Positions 53,745-62,558 of a stretch of 64,000 nt of DNA are shown piece by piece. Each line of letters begins with the position of its first letter. The stretch's first letter is position 1. The stretch is from Flavobacterium resistens (GTDB lineage: Bacteria; Bacteroidota; Bacteroidia; Flavobacteriales; Flavobacteriaceae). Location: positions 1-64,000 of the forward strand of contig NZ_FXTA01000002.1 in the NCBI RefSeq assembly GCF_900182645.1. Reading direction: 5' to 3'. The notes beneath the pieces were generated by a model, which searched no databases, had not been told where the DNA came from, and saw only the letters and a program-made list of their open reading frames with translations. Both the position numbers and the translations under genes were made by a program.

Positions 53745-55862
53745 TTATTTCTTCACCATCTCAGAAAGAATTTCTATTTCTCTTTCAGAAGCATTTTTTG
53801 GTGGATTTGAATTTAATTTCGAAATTTCTTCAGAAAACTGATTTCTCAAACTTTCACCTTCAATATCTCTTAAATTCAAAAGTGCTTTTGATCGAACATA
53901 AGTTGATTCACTTTTTAATGACATTGAATATAATTTCTTAATATCTTCTTCTTCAAAATCTGTAGATTTCCAGTTTGAATACTTCAAAATAAACTGAGAA
54001 AACAACAGCGAAGCCTTATTATTGTTGATATTCTTCTTTAATGAATTCTGTAAAAGTGAAAAAGTAGAAATGTTTTTGATGTTCTCCCCTATTACACTTT
54101 CAATTGCAATTCTCTCTGGTTTAGTCTCAACTTTAAAATATTTGTTGATATCTTTCAAAGAATTATTGATACTGTTTTCTTCTTTTTTACCTTTTTCTTC
54201 CCAGGCATCTTTTAGTCCAACTGTTTTATTAAATACTAATTTTGAAGCAGTTGAGTCTTTATCAACAGTAAAATAACCTAAACGTTGAAATTGGAATTTA
54301 TCCTCATTTTGAGCTGTTGATAAACTTGGTTCAACATATCCAGTTACAATTTCTAATGAATTTGGATTCACAAAATCTAAGAAATTTTTCTCTTTATAAC
54401 TGTCCGGAGCTTCATCTGTAAACAAACGATCGTACAAACGAACTTCTGCTTCAAGTGCATGTTGAATTGAAACCCAATGTAAGGTTCCAGATACTTTTCT
54501 TTGGCTTGCTTCTGTTCCGCTTCCGCTTAAAGAATCGGTATCATATGTTACATGAATTTCTGTAATATTTCCGTTTTCATCTTTTATAACTGATTCACCT
54601 TTAATGATATAAGCATTTTTAAGACGAACTTCTTTTCCTAAAGTCAAACGGAAAAATTTAGCTGGAGCTTCTTCTAAAAAGTCTTCTCTTTCGATGTATA
54701 ATTCACGAGAAAAAGGTACTTTTCTGAAACCTGCATTTTCATCTTCCTGATTATTTTCAGCTTCCAACCACTCCTCTTTTCCTTCTGGATAATTTGTAAT
54801 TACCAGTTTTACAGGATCCAAAACAGCCATTACACGAGGTGCAATTTTGTTCAAATCTTCACGAATACAGAATTCTAAAACCGATACATTGATCAAATTA
54901 TCACGTTTTGCAATACCAATTGTATTAGCAAAATTACGTAAAGAAGCAGCGGTATAACCACGTCTTCTTAATCCAGAAATTGTTGACATTCTTGGATCAT
55001 CCCAACCGTTAACATGCTTTTCTTTAACTAGTTGCTGTAATTTTCTTTTACTAACAACTGTGTGTGATAAGTTACGTCTTGCAAATTCTCTTTGCTTTGG
55101 ACGTAATCTATTTTCATCTAAAATCTGATCTAAAAACCAATCGTATAATTCACGGTGAGGTAAAAATTCAAGTGTGCAAAATGAATGTGAAATCGCTTCT
55201 AAATAATCACTTTGTCCGTGCGCCCAATCGTACATTGGATAAATTTTCCAGCTATCTCCAGTTCTATGATGATGCTTATGTAAAATTCGGTACATAATTG
55301 GATCACGCATCAACATATTTGTTGATTTCATATCAATTTTTGCACGAAGAATGTGTGTACCAGCCTCAAATTCACCATTTTTCATTCTTTCGAATAAATC
55401 AAGATTTTCTTCAACAGAACGATTTCTATATGGACTGTCAGTTCCTGTAGTTGTTGGCGTTCCTTTTTGAGTTGCCATTTCTTCAGAAGATTGACTGTCA
55501 ACATATGCTTTATCTTTTTTAATTAATAAAACAGCCCAATCGTATAATTGTTGAAAATAATCTGACGCATAACGTTCTTCTGCCCAAGTATAACCTAGCC
55601 ATTCAACATCTTTTTTAATAGCATCAACAAATTCCTGTTCTTCTTTTTCAGGATTAGTATCGTCAAAACGTAAATTTACAGGTGACTGATAATCAATTCC
55701 TAAACCAAAATTTAAAGCAATAGAACTTGCATGACCAATATGTAAATAACCATTTGGTTCTGGTGGAAAACGAAAATGAAGTTTAGTTTGCGAAAGACCT
55801 GATTTTAAATCTTCCTCTATGATTTGTTCAATAAAATTGAGTGATTTCTCTTCTGATGCCAT
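53745..55862 (-). CDS. glnS: Glutaminyl-tRNA synthetase with C-terminal extension (705 aa)
   Basis: HIGH motif in HFRFPPEPNGYLHIGHASS, KMSKS equivalent in LSHTVVSKRKLQQLV, and the beta-barrel anticodon-binding domains (VELDPVKLVITNYPEG-like core, SREL and FFRLTLGKEVRLKNAYI). The classical enzyme ends near residue 555. Here about 150 helical residues follow (NSINNSLKDINKYFK to SEREIEILSEMVKK), with leucine-rich helical repeats resembling HEAT-type units. It charges tRNA-Gln directly, so a GatCAB route is not required for Gln. Confidence 0.95.
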   Translation of the reverse strand: MASEEKSLNFIEQIIEEDLKSGLSQTKLHFRFPPEPNGYLHIGHASSIALNFGLGIDYQSPVNLRFDDTNPEKEEQEFVDAIKKDVEWLGYTWAEERYASDYFQQLYDWAVLLIKKDKAYVDSQSSEEMATQKGTPTTTGTDSPYRNRSVEENLDLFERMKNGEFEAGTHILRAKIDMKSTNMLMRDPIMYRILHKHHHRTGDSWKIYPMYDWAHGQSDYLEAISHSFCTLEFLPHRELYDWFLDQILDENRLRPKQREFARRNLSHTVVSKRKLQQLVKEKHVNGWDDPRMSTISGLRRRGYTAASLRNFANTIGIAKRDNLINVSVLEFCIREDLNKIAPRVMAVLDPVKLVITNYPEGKEEWLEAENNQEDENAGFRKVPFSRELYIEREDFLEEAPAKFFRLTLGKEVRLKNAYIIKGESVIKDENGNITEIHVTYDTDSLSGSGTEASQRKVSGTLHWVSIQHALEAEVRLYDRLFTDEAPDSYKEKNFLDFVNPNSLEIVTGYVEPSLSTAQNEDKFQFQRLGYFTVDKDSTASKLVFNKTVGLKDAWEEKGKKEENSINNSLKDINKYFKVETKPERIAIESVIGENIKNISTFSLLQNSLKKNINNNKASLLFSQFILKYSNWKSTDFEEEDIKKLYSMSLKSESTYVRSKALLNLRDIEGESLRNQFSEEISKLNSNPPKNASEREIEILSEMVKK

Positions 55863-55894
55863 TATTTTATAGTAATTTTAGCAAAGATAAAAAA

Positions 55895-55962
55895 AAGGTT
55901 TCAGGTTTCAGGTTTAAAGTTATTTAAGTGGCGCAAAACCTGAAACTTTAAACGTGAAACAA
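55895..55962. repeat. Short 7-bp GTTTCAG-type repeat with inverted arm
   Basis: GGTTTCAGGTTTCAGGTTT (from 55897) is followed by AACCTGAAAC and AACGTGAAAC, forming a weak hairpin between glnS and folB. Confidence 0.7.
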
Positions 55963-55969
55963 TATAAAA

Positions 55970-56329
55970 ATGGGAGTTATAAAACTAAAAAACATTCGCA
56001 CTTTTTCGTACCATGGATGTTTAATTGAAGAAGGAAAAATTGGATCTGATTACACTGTTGATCTAAAAATTAAAACAAATCTTCAGAAATCAGCAGAAAC
56101 AGATCATCTTTTAGACACTGTTGATTATGTTCATTTGAACAAAATTGTTGCCGAAGAAATGGCAATTCGTTCACATTTATTGGAACATGTGGCCAAAAGA
56201 ATCAATATTCGCGTACTTGCAGAGATAGAAACGGTAGAAAAAACAACAGTTTGGGTTTCAAAAGTAAATCCACCTATTGGCGGTGATGTTGAATCAGTTA
56301 CAATAAAAATGACGGAAATTAGAAAGTAA
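55970..56329 (+). CDS. folB: Dihydroneopterin aldolase (119 aa)
   Basis: It has the FolB fold signatures IRTFSYHGCLIEEGKIGSDYTVDLKIKTNLQKSAETDHLLDTVDYVHL and HLLEHVAKRINIRVL, and the C-terminal KVNPPIGGDVESVTIKM. The enzyme converts dihydroneopterin to 6-hydroxymethyl-dihydropterin in folate synthesis. The size is typical. It is divergent from glnS and just upstream of tRNA-Cys. Confidence 0.94.
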   Translation: MGVIKLKNIRTFSYHGCLIEEGKIGSDYTVDLKIKTNLQKSAETDHLLDTVDYVHLNKIVAEEMAIRSHLLEHVAKRINIRVLAEIETVEKTTVWVSKVNPPIGGDVESVTIKMTEIRK

Positions 56330-56377
56330 TTTTTAAAACTAAAATGGCATTTTTTCAAAATAGTTCATTTGAAACTT

Positions 56378-56406
56378 TTGAAATTTAAAGATTTTAGTTA
56401 CTTTTG
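56378..56406 (+). promoter_or_regulatory. Promoter of tRNA-Cys
   Basis: TTG (56378-56380), 18 bases, TACTTTTG (56399-56406), 17 bases before the tRNA. Confidence 0.7.
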
Positions 56407-56423
56407 CCATCCGTTCAAGCAAT

Positions 56424-56494
56424 GGCGTCGTGGCCGAGCGGCTAGGCTGGGCTCTGCAAAAGCTCCTACTCCGGTTCGAATCCGGACGATGCCT
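56424..56494 (+). tRNA. tRNA-Cys (GCA)
   Basis: The acceptor stem GGCGTCG pairs with CGATGCC (one G-U). The anticodon loop CTGCAAA sits on a 5-bp stem and gives anticodon GCA. The T arm is CCGGTTCGAATCCGG and the discriminator is U, as usual for Cys. CCA is not encoded. It is followed by a terminator. Confidence 0.95.
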
Positions 56495-56677
56495 CTAAAA
56501 CCTTCAAAGCAATTTGAAGGTTTTTTTTATGTTTAATTTTTAGAAAAATTAGATAAAGATTTACGTTCGAATCCGGACGATGCCTCTAAAACCTTCAAAG
56601 CAATTTGAAGGTTTTTTTATGTTTAATTTTTAGAAAAAATTAGATAAAGATTTACGTTCGAATCCGGACGATGCCTC
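56474..56677 (+). repeat. 91-bp tandem repeat of the tRNA-Cys 3' end plus terminator
   Basis: The 22-base tRNA end starting GTTCGAATCCGG recurs at 56474, 56565 and 56656, exactly 91 bases apart. Units 1 and 2 both include a hairpin (AACCTTCAAA / TTTGAAGGTT) and a tail. The third is only the 22-base end and leads into a different terminator. The copies lack the acceptor, D and anticodon arms, so they are not tRNA genes. Confidence 0.92.
56499..56528 (+). terminator. tRNA-Cys terminator (first copy)
   Basis: AACCTTCAAA and TTTGAAGGTT with GCAA loop, then eight T. A second copy of the hairpin lies 91 bases downstream (56590-56613). Confidence 0.9.
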
Positions 56678-56710
56678 AAAAAGAGATACATTTCTGTATC
56701 TCTTTTTTTT
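56678..56710 (+). terminator. Second, different terminator after the tRNA repeats
   Basis: A 13-bp stem (AAAAAGAGATACA and TGTATCTCTTTTT) with TTTC loop and T-run. Confidence 0.88.
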
Positions 56711-56813
56711 ATTCCTAAACTTTCCACAATCATGTAATTTCGACGAAGGAGAAATGACAAACTATACGTAAATAACTTTGCAAAAATTTCAAAATCAACA
56801 ATTATAAACATAA

Positions 56814-56840
56814 AAAAACCTCTGAAATTCAGAGGTTTAA
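56814..56840 (-). terminator. Terminator of the LysE gene
   Basis: AAACCTCTG and CAGAGGTTT with AAATT loop; T-rich on the minus side. Confidence 0.85.
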
Positions 56841-56865
56841 TTTTATATTATTGAGTTATCAACAA

Positions 56866-57546
56866 CTACTTCTTTTCTATTCTTTCAAAAGCATTTTTAA
56901 CCATTTCTTTTTCTTTTGGAAACCAACCTTGAATTACTAAAGCAAATCCGAAAACCATTAAAACAATACTAATTCCTTTTTTGATTTTAAGAATATTAGT
57001 CGGAGTCATTTTTGATTTTAATTGTTTGGCTAATAAAATTTTACCACAATCAATTAATAAATAAGTAATGATTACAGAAGTAAAAAATGTCATCATTCTT
57101 GAGGTTTGCATATCTAATTTTGGTCCGACAGAAATAATTACGGCAAGCCAAAAACCAAGAACACCAATGTTGATAACATTAAGTAAAAAGCCTTTTACAA
57201 ACAAACTTCCGTAGTTTCTTTTCAAGATATCACGATCAATTTCTTCATCATTGATTTTTTCTTCTTTTTTCAATTTAACAAAAGAAATTACACCATAGGC
57301 AAGCATTATTATACCTCCAAAAATAAAAAGTGCAGGATCATCTTTTAGACTGGAAATCAATCTATAACTTCCTAAATATGCAATAGCAATAAAAAAAACG
57401 TCACCTAATACAACTCCAAAATCAAAAGCTATTGCAGCTCTAAATCCTTTTGTGATGCTGGTTTCTAATAAAACAAAAAATACCGGACCTACCATAAAGC
57501 TCAGAACAAGTCCCCATGGCAGTCCAGCCAGAATATCATTTATCAT
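56866..57546 (-). CDS. LysE-family amino-acid/homoserine-lactone exporter (226 aa)
   Basis: I use the ATG at 57546 (the frame starts one TTG earlier). Six hydrophobic segments and the family start (MINDILAGLPWGLVLSFMVGPVFFVLLETSITKGFRAAIAFDFGVVLGD) match LysE/RhtB exporters, which expel amino acids from the cytoplasm. The specific substrate cannot be told. The DUF2807 gene ends 7 bases upstream, so the two are probably one transcript. Confidence 0.88.
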   Translation of the reverse strand: MINDILAGLPWGLVLSFMVGPVFFVLLETSITKGFRAAIAFDFGVVLGDVFFIAIAYLGSYRLISSLKDDPALFIFGGIIMLAYGVISFVKLKKEEKINDEEIDRDILKRNYGSLFVKGFLLNVINIGVLGFWLAVIISVGPKLDMQTSRMMTFFTSVIITYLLIDCGKILLAKQLKSKMTPTNILKIKKGISIVLMVFGFALVIQGWFPKEKEMVKNAFERIEKK

Positions 57547-57552
57547 CAAAAA

Positions 57553-58221
57553 TTATTTTACTTCTTCAATTTTACCACCAAAAACTGTTTTTTGGTTTAT
57601 TTGTCTAGGTTTTCCATAAATGTAAATAGAGCCTCCTGCGCTTACTTTTGCGTCAACAAGGGTTGATGCATTCACATCGGCTTTTCCTCCCGCAGAAACG
57701 CTTACAGTAGTCTGAGACGTTTCTAATTTACTTGCTAATAAATAACCTCCGGCTCCTAAACTTGCATCTTGATTTGCAGCTTTTCCAGTTAAAGTAATTT
57801 TACCTCCAGAAACTGAACTTACTTTTAGTTTATCAACATCTAATGCTGCATCGATTATTCCGCCTTCCTGAGCACTTACTTTAAAAGAAGTTGCTTTGAT
57901 AGCTTCACTGCTTTTTACCTCTGCTCCTTCGTTTACATCTATAAGTTCTATATGTTTGTAATATAGCGTAATATCAAGATCATTTCCTGATAAAAGCTTT
58001 GGAAAAGGCATTCTTAATTTCAAAGTTCCGTTTTTATTTACGGCTTCTACTTCAGATTCTCTTGCCCCTTTTATAACAATTTTATTTTCAGATGACTGAA
58101 CTAATTTTACACTTAACTTATCAAATACTTTTACGGTATCAAAATCACCTAAGTCTTTAGTAACCTGACCAAAAGACATTTGAACAAATAAAATTACTGC
58201 TCCAATAATTAGCTTTTTCAT
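57553..58221 (-). CDS. Head GIN domain (DUF2807) secreted protein (222 aa)
   Basis: The signal peptide is MKKLIIGAVILFVQMSFGQ. The mature part is the DUF2807/GIN beta-solenoid (FDTVKVFDKLSVKLVQSSENKIVIKG, SVSGGKITLTGKA, VSAGGKADVNASTL, VSAGGSIYIYG). These are putative surface or periplasmic beta-solenoid proteins common in Bacteroidota. It lies 24 bases after rnr and 7 bases before the LysE gene, in one likely operon. Confidence 0.9.
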   Translation of the reverse strand: MKKLIIGAVILFVQMSFGQVTKDLGDFDTVKVFDKLSVKLVQSSENKIVIKGARESEVEAVNKNGTLKLRMPFPKLLSGNDLDITLYYKHIELIDVNEGAEVKSSEAIKATSFKVSAQEGGIIDAALDVDKLKVSSVSGGKITLTGKAANQDASLGAGGYLLASKLETSQTTVSVSAGGKADVNASTLVDAKVSAGGSIYIYGKPRQINQKTVFGGKIEEVK

Positions 58222-58244
58222 ACTTTTATTTTTTTAATTAATAC

Positions 58245-60425
58245 TTATTCGGCTCTTCTTAAAAAATGAAAATCCAGTTGTTTTTTAACTAAATCGGCAT
58301 TTTTTACTTTAACATAAATTTCGTCTCCTAACTGCAAAATGCTGTTTGAAGTAGCTCCAACCAAAGCATATTGTTTTTCATCGAAAGTATAATAATCATC
58401 TTTTATTTCTCTGATTCTTACCATTCCTTCGCATTTATTAGAAACGATTTCAACATAAATTCCCCATTCGGTAACACCAGAAATAACACCAAGGAATTCT
58501 TCATCCTGATGATCCTGCATGTATTTAACCTGCATATATTTAATACTATCACGCTCAGCATTTGTTGCTAAACTTTCCATATTTGAACAATGCAGACATT
58601 TGGTTTCGTAGGTTTCTTCGTCTACAGAAGCTCCTCCATCCAAATAATATTGCAGCAATCTGTGTACCATAACGTCTGGATAACGACGAATTGGCGATGT
58701 AAAATGGCTGTAATAATCAAAAGCTAAACCATAATGACCAATATTATCTGTCGAATATTTGGCTTTACTCATACTTCTAATCGCAAGAGTATCAATTAAG
58801 TTTTGCTCTTTTTTACCGTTTACTTCTTCCATTAATGCATTCAAAGACTTAGAAATATCGCCTTTGTTACGGAAATCAATTTTATAACCAAATTTAGCAA
58901 TTACTGTTGCCATTGCAATTAATTTGTCTTCATTTGGTTCGTCGTGAATACGGTAAACAAATGTTTTCTTTTGTTTACCAATGTATTCTGCTACTTTTCT
59001 ATTGGCCAAAAGCATAAATTCTTCAATCAAATGATTCGCATCTTTTGATATTTTGAAATATACTCCTTCTGGTTCTCCTTCAGCATCTAAATTGAATTTT
59101 ACTTCTACTTTATCAAAAGAAATAGCACCATTCTGCATTCTTTTCTTTCTTAAAATCTTCGCTAATTCATCTAATTTTAAAGTTGCTTCAACAATTTCAT
59201 CAGAAACAACATAAGATTCTCCAGTTATTGAAATATCAACCGGAATCGTATTGTCTTTTGTTTCAATGATATATTGCGCTTCTTCATAAGCAAAACGCTG
59301 ATCGGAATAAATAACTGTTCTTCCAAACCATTGGTTAATAACTTGCGAAGTTGGCGAAACTTCAAATACTGCAGAGAATGTATATTTCTCTTCATTCGGA
59401 CGAAGCGAACACGCAAAATTAGACAAAACTTCTGGAAGCATTGGCACTACTCTATCAACCAAATAAACTGAAGTTGCCCGTTGATATGCTTCATCATCTA
59501 AAATTGTTCCTTCTTCCAAATAATACGAAACATCGGCAATATGAATTCCAATTTCAAAGTTTCCATTTTCTAACTTTTTGAAAGACAACGCATCATCAAA
59601 ATCTTTTGCATCTTTTGGATCAATCGTAAACGTAAGCGTATCACGCATATCACGACGTTTTGCAATTTCAGATTCCTGAATTGAAGTATCTAGCTTTTGT
59701 GCAAAAACCTCTACTTCTACCGGAAAATCGGCTGGTAAACCGTATTCTGCTAAAATAGCATGAATCTCTGTATTATGTTCTCCTGGTTTTCCTAAAACTC
59801 TGATTACAGATCCAAACGGACTATCTGCTCTTTTTGGCCAATCTTCAATCTTAACTAGAACAACATCACCGTTTTCTGCTTCACCCATTTTATCCTTTGG
59901 AATAAAAATATCGGTATACATTTTAGGATTTGCAGTCGAAACAAAAGCAAAATTTGCCTGAATATCAATAACTCCAACAAACTCTGTTTTATCTCTTTCC
60001 AGAACTTCAATTACTTCACCTTCAGGTCTTTTTCCTTTTCTTCGATTATAAACATAAACTTTTACTTTGTCTTTATCTAATGCCCGATTCAAATTATTGG
60101 TCGGAATAAAAACATCTTCTGCAAAATCAGGGCAAATAAAATACGCCGTTTTTCTGCTCGTCATATCTATCGTTCCTTCGTAATAATCCTGACTTATTGC
60201 TTTGATCAAATACTTTCCAGGTTCTGTTTCAATAATCTTCTTTTGAGCTGCAAGAATTTTCAAATCTTTAATAATCTGATTTCTGCTATTTGTATCATCA
60301 AGTTCAAGCTTTGCAGCTATTTGTTTATAATTGAATGGTTTATTAGCACTTTGCGATAAAATTTTTACTATCTTACTAGAGAAATCTTTCTCTTTTTTTA
60401 TCGGCTTTCTAATTTTCTTACTCAT
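58245..60425 (-). CDS. rnr: Ribonuclease R (726 aa)
   Basis: An N-terminal winged-helix (NYKQIAAKLELDDTNSRNQIIKDL) and cold-shock domains precede the RNB catalytic domain with the Asp-rich motif TIDPKDAKDFDDALS (near 272-286) and GIHIADVSYYL, then a C-terminal S1 domain (EFLGVISGVTEWGIYVEI). RNase R degrades structured RNA 3' to 5', including rRNA and mRNA. Length is normal. It probably leads the transcript with DUF2807 and LysE. Confidence 0.96.
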   Translation of the reverse strand: MSKKIRKPIKKEKDFSSKIVKILSQSANKPFNYKQIAAKLELDDTNSRNQIIKDLKILAAQKKIIETEPGKYLIKAISQDYYEGTIDMTSRKTAYFICPDFAEDVFIPTNNLNRALDKDKVKVYVYNRRKGKRPEGEVIEVLERDKTEFVGVIDIQANFAFVSTANPKMYTDIFIPKDKMGEAENGDVVLVKIEDWPKRADSPFGSVIRVLGKPGEHNTEIHAILAEYGLPADFPVEVEVFAQKLDTSIQESEIAKRRDMRDTLTFTIDPKDAKDFDDALSFKKLENGNFEIGIHIADVSYYLEEGTILDDEAYQRATSVYLVDRVVPMLPEVLSNFACSLRPNEEKYTFSAVFEVSPTSQVINQWFGRTVIYSDQRFAYEEAQYIIETKDNTIPVDISITGESYVVSDEIVEATLKLDELAKILRKKRMQNGAISFDKVEVKFNLDAEGEPEGVYFKISKDANHLIEEFMLLANRKVAEYIGKQKKTFVYRIHDEPNEDKLIAMATVIAKFGYKIDFRNKGDISKSLNALMEEVNGKKEQNLIDTLAIRSMSKAKYSTDNIGHYGLAFDYYSHFTSPIRRYPDVMVHRLLQYYLDGGASVDEETYETKCLHCSNMESLATNAERDSIKYMQVKYMQDHQDEEFLGVISGVTEWGIYVEIVSNKCEGMVRIREIKDDYYTFDEKQYALVGATSNSILQLGDEIYVKVKNADLVKKQLDFHFLRRAE

Positions 60426-60534
60426 ATATCTTTTCTTATAAGGTTTAAAATTACAAATAAGATATCAGAATATAGATTTTAACAATTAGAATTATTAAAA
60501 ATATAACTTTTCGTACATTTACAAAAAGACCTTT

Positions 60535-60768
60535 ATGGAAAGCTTTAAAACCATCGCCATATTCAATTATCAGCACGAAACTGTTGTCCTGAAACACTTA
60601 CTTGAACAGGAAGAAATTCCGTATTTCTTTGAAAACGAAATGACACTTTCAGTTGCGCCAATGTACTCTGCAGCGCTGGGAGGCATCCGTCTGAAAGTTC
60701 ATCCAGACGATTTCGAACAAGTTCAGGAAATTCTGGACAATCTCAACAATCCTCTAAAAATCGTCTGA
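60535..60768 (+). CDS. DUF2007 domain protein (77 aa)
   Basis: The sequence IAIFNYQHETVVLKHLLEQEEIPYFFENEMTLSVAPMYSAALGGIRLKVHPDDFEQVQEIL is the DUF2007 putative signal-transducing fold (ferredoxin-like, related to the GlnB fold). Its function is unknown. It is divergent from rnr. Confidence 0.88.
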   Translation: MESFKTIAIFNYQHETVVLKHLLEQEEIPYFFENEMTLSVAPMYSAALGGIRLKVHPDDFEQVQEILDNLNNPLKIV

Positions 60769-61584
60769 AACAAAAATTCAAAACAAACTGAAAACAGAAT
60801 AAAATTCAAATTCTAAATTTTTTTTTCCTTTTCAACTTTTTTAGTTTTCAACATATATTAAATACAACAAAAAAGATTTTTAAAAATTTAAAAAAAATTT
60901 ATGGTTATTATAGCTTGTTAATATGTCGAATAAATTTATTTTTAAAAGTATTGAAATGAAGTTTCTCTTAGTTATTGGCAGTTATTAACATAGTTATTTT
61001 GAGTTAAAAGTTTAATTTTTAAGACTTTTTGAATTTTAATTAACAACGGTTGACAACCAAAAATCAATTCATTTTGTAGATAAGTTGATATGTTGATTTC
61101 TGTTGAAAATGTCATTTTTGATATTGATAACTTTTCCAAAAATTCATGAAACTTTTCTTGCATATTTCATTCCGGTTTTGGATTAGGTTTTTTTTCGACA
61201 CAACCAAAAAAAACTTCTAATTTTCTTTTCGAACTTATTAACATTTTCTGTTAACTTAAAGTTAATTGAATATCAAGCAATTACAAAGTCCTATTAACAC
61301 CTCAAAATTTTAACAAATATTATGTTTATTTTTCATTGATAGTGAGATAGTTATAGAGTTATCAAAATTGTTAATAACTGATAAGGTTTTGACCGTGAAA
61401 TAGTTGAGTTTGGGCACTCCCGATAGCTATCGGGATCACGAATTTTATTTAAAACAGTTATGAAATTTTGAAATTATTAAAGATTCGTGAATTCGTGGCG
61501 GAAAGATATATTTTATGTTTTTAAAAACGGTTACTTCGATATTCTTTAATTAAATTTGCAAGACACAACTAAATAGATAGAAAA
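60769..61584. other. 816-base AT-rich spacer
   Basis: Only an 18-bp palindrome (61418-61435) and a -7-like TAAATTTG (61551-61558) before rpiB stand out. The 63-codon frame at 60972-61163 has no supporting features. No RNA gene is recognised. Confidence 0.6.
61418..61435. repeat. 18-bp perfect palindrome (copy 2)
   Basis: TCCCGATAGCTATCGGGA; it differs from the 27614 copy only in the centre. Confidence 0.8.
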
Positions 61585-62016
61585 ATGAAAATTTCGATAG
61601 GAAACGATCACGCAGGTCCAGAATATAAAAAAGCAATTGTTGAAATGCTGAAAGCAAGAGGATATGAAGTAACTAATTATGGTACAGATACAGATGCTTC
61701 TGTAGATTATCCAGATTTTGGGCATCCTGTTGCGAATGATGTATCTGAAGGAAAAGCTGATTTTGGAATCGTAATCTGCGGAAGCGGAAACGGAATTGCA
61801 ATGACTGTTAATAAACACCCGAAAGTAAGAGCTGGCTTATGCTGGACGAAAGAAATCGCTTATTTAACACGTTTACACAACGATGCTAATATAGTGAGTA
61901 TTCCAGCGAGATTTACTTCTATTCATCAGGCTGTTGAAATTGTTGAAACTTTCTTAGATACAGCTTTTGAAGGCGGAAGACACCAAAATAGAGTGAATAA
62001 AATCGCTTGTGCGTAA
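61585..62016 (+). CDS. rpiB: Ribose-5-phosphate isomerase B (143 aa)
   Basis: The RpiB/LacAB signatures are clear: ISIGNDHAGPEYKKAIVEMLKARGYEVTNYGTD, VCGSGNGIAMTVNKHPKVRAGLCW (with the catalytic Cys in ICGSGNG) and NDANIVSIPARF. It interconverts ribose-5-phosphate and ribulose-5-phosphate in the pentose phosphate pathway. Length is normal. Confidence 0.96.
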   Translation: MKISIGNDHAGPEYKKAIVEMLKARGYEVTNYGTDTDASVDYPDFGHPVANDVSEGKADFGIVICGSGNGIAMTVNKHPKVRAGLCWTKEIAYLTRLHNDANIVSIPARFTSIHQAVEIVETFLDTAFEGGRHQNRVNKIACA

Positions 62017-62063
62017 AAAGTCAAAAAAAAATTCGGTGCTTCGCACCATATACAAATAAAACA

Positions 62064-62100
62064 CACCGGGCGGATTTTTATAATTCGTCCGGTTTTTTAT
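62064..62100 (+). terminator. rpiB terminator
   Basis: ACCGGGCGG pairs with TCGTCCGGT (two G-U pairs), followed by a T-run. A small extra hairpin (GGTGCTTCGCACC, 62035-62047) precedes it. Confidence 0.85.
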
Positions 62101-62172
62101 TTAAGTATTTATAATTCAGTGTTTTAAATTGATTTAAAAATTCTTTTTTTGAGTTATCAACAATGTTAATAT

Positions 62173-62442
62173 CTATATTTTGCCAGTTAAATAGAGGTAA
62201 ACAAAAACAGTCTGAATTAAAAATATAAAAGAAAATTTGACAATAAATGAAGTTTTACTCGTTTTATGTCTGAAGATTAACATCGATGTTAATAAACCTG
62301 GAGTTCCTCCTATTAATTGTAGAAAGAATAGCGTGTTTTCAGGAATTCTTCGTTTATTTTTTCGAGCTTGATATTTATCGTAACCAGCAAGAATAAAAAC
62401 GATGATATTTATAAATAAAAAATAGAGTAAAAAAATTTCCAT
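62173..62442 (-). CDS. DUF1294 small membrane protein (89 aa)
   Basis: Three hydrophobic helices with the family motifs AGYDKYQARKNKRRIPENTLFFLQLIGGTPGLLTSMLIFRHKTSKTSF. DUF1294 proteins are small integral membrane proteins of unknown function. It is convergent with rpiB. Confidence 0.88.
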   Translation of the reverse strand: MEIFLLYFLFINIIVFILAGYDKYQARKNKRRIPENTLFFLQLIGGTPGLLTSMLIFRHKTSKTSFIVKFSFIFLIQTVFVYLYLTGKI

Positions 62443-62558
62443 TGGTGTAATATTAAAAACAAAGATATTATTTTAGCCGAATGGTTAGTAATTTTCCTTG
62501 TATGTTTTAACAAGTAAATTATACTAATTTATAATTAAGAATTTATTTCATTAAAAGT

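Noticed and set aside
56565..56677. Two further tRNA-Cys genes
   Set aside because: Only the 22-base 3' end is repeated; acceptor, D and anticodon arms are missing.
60972..61163. 63-codon minus-strand frame in the 816-base spacer
   Set aside because: No promoter, terminator or recognisable motif; composition is that of the AT-rich spacer.
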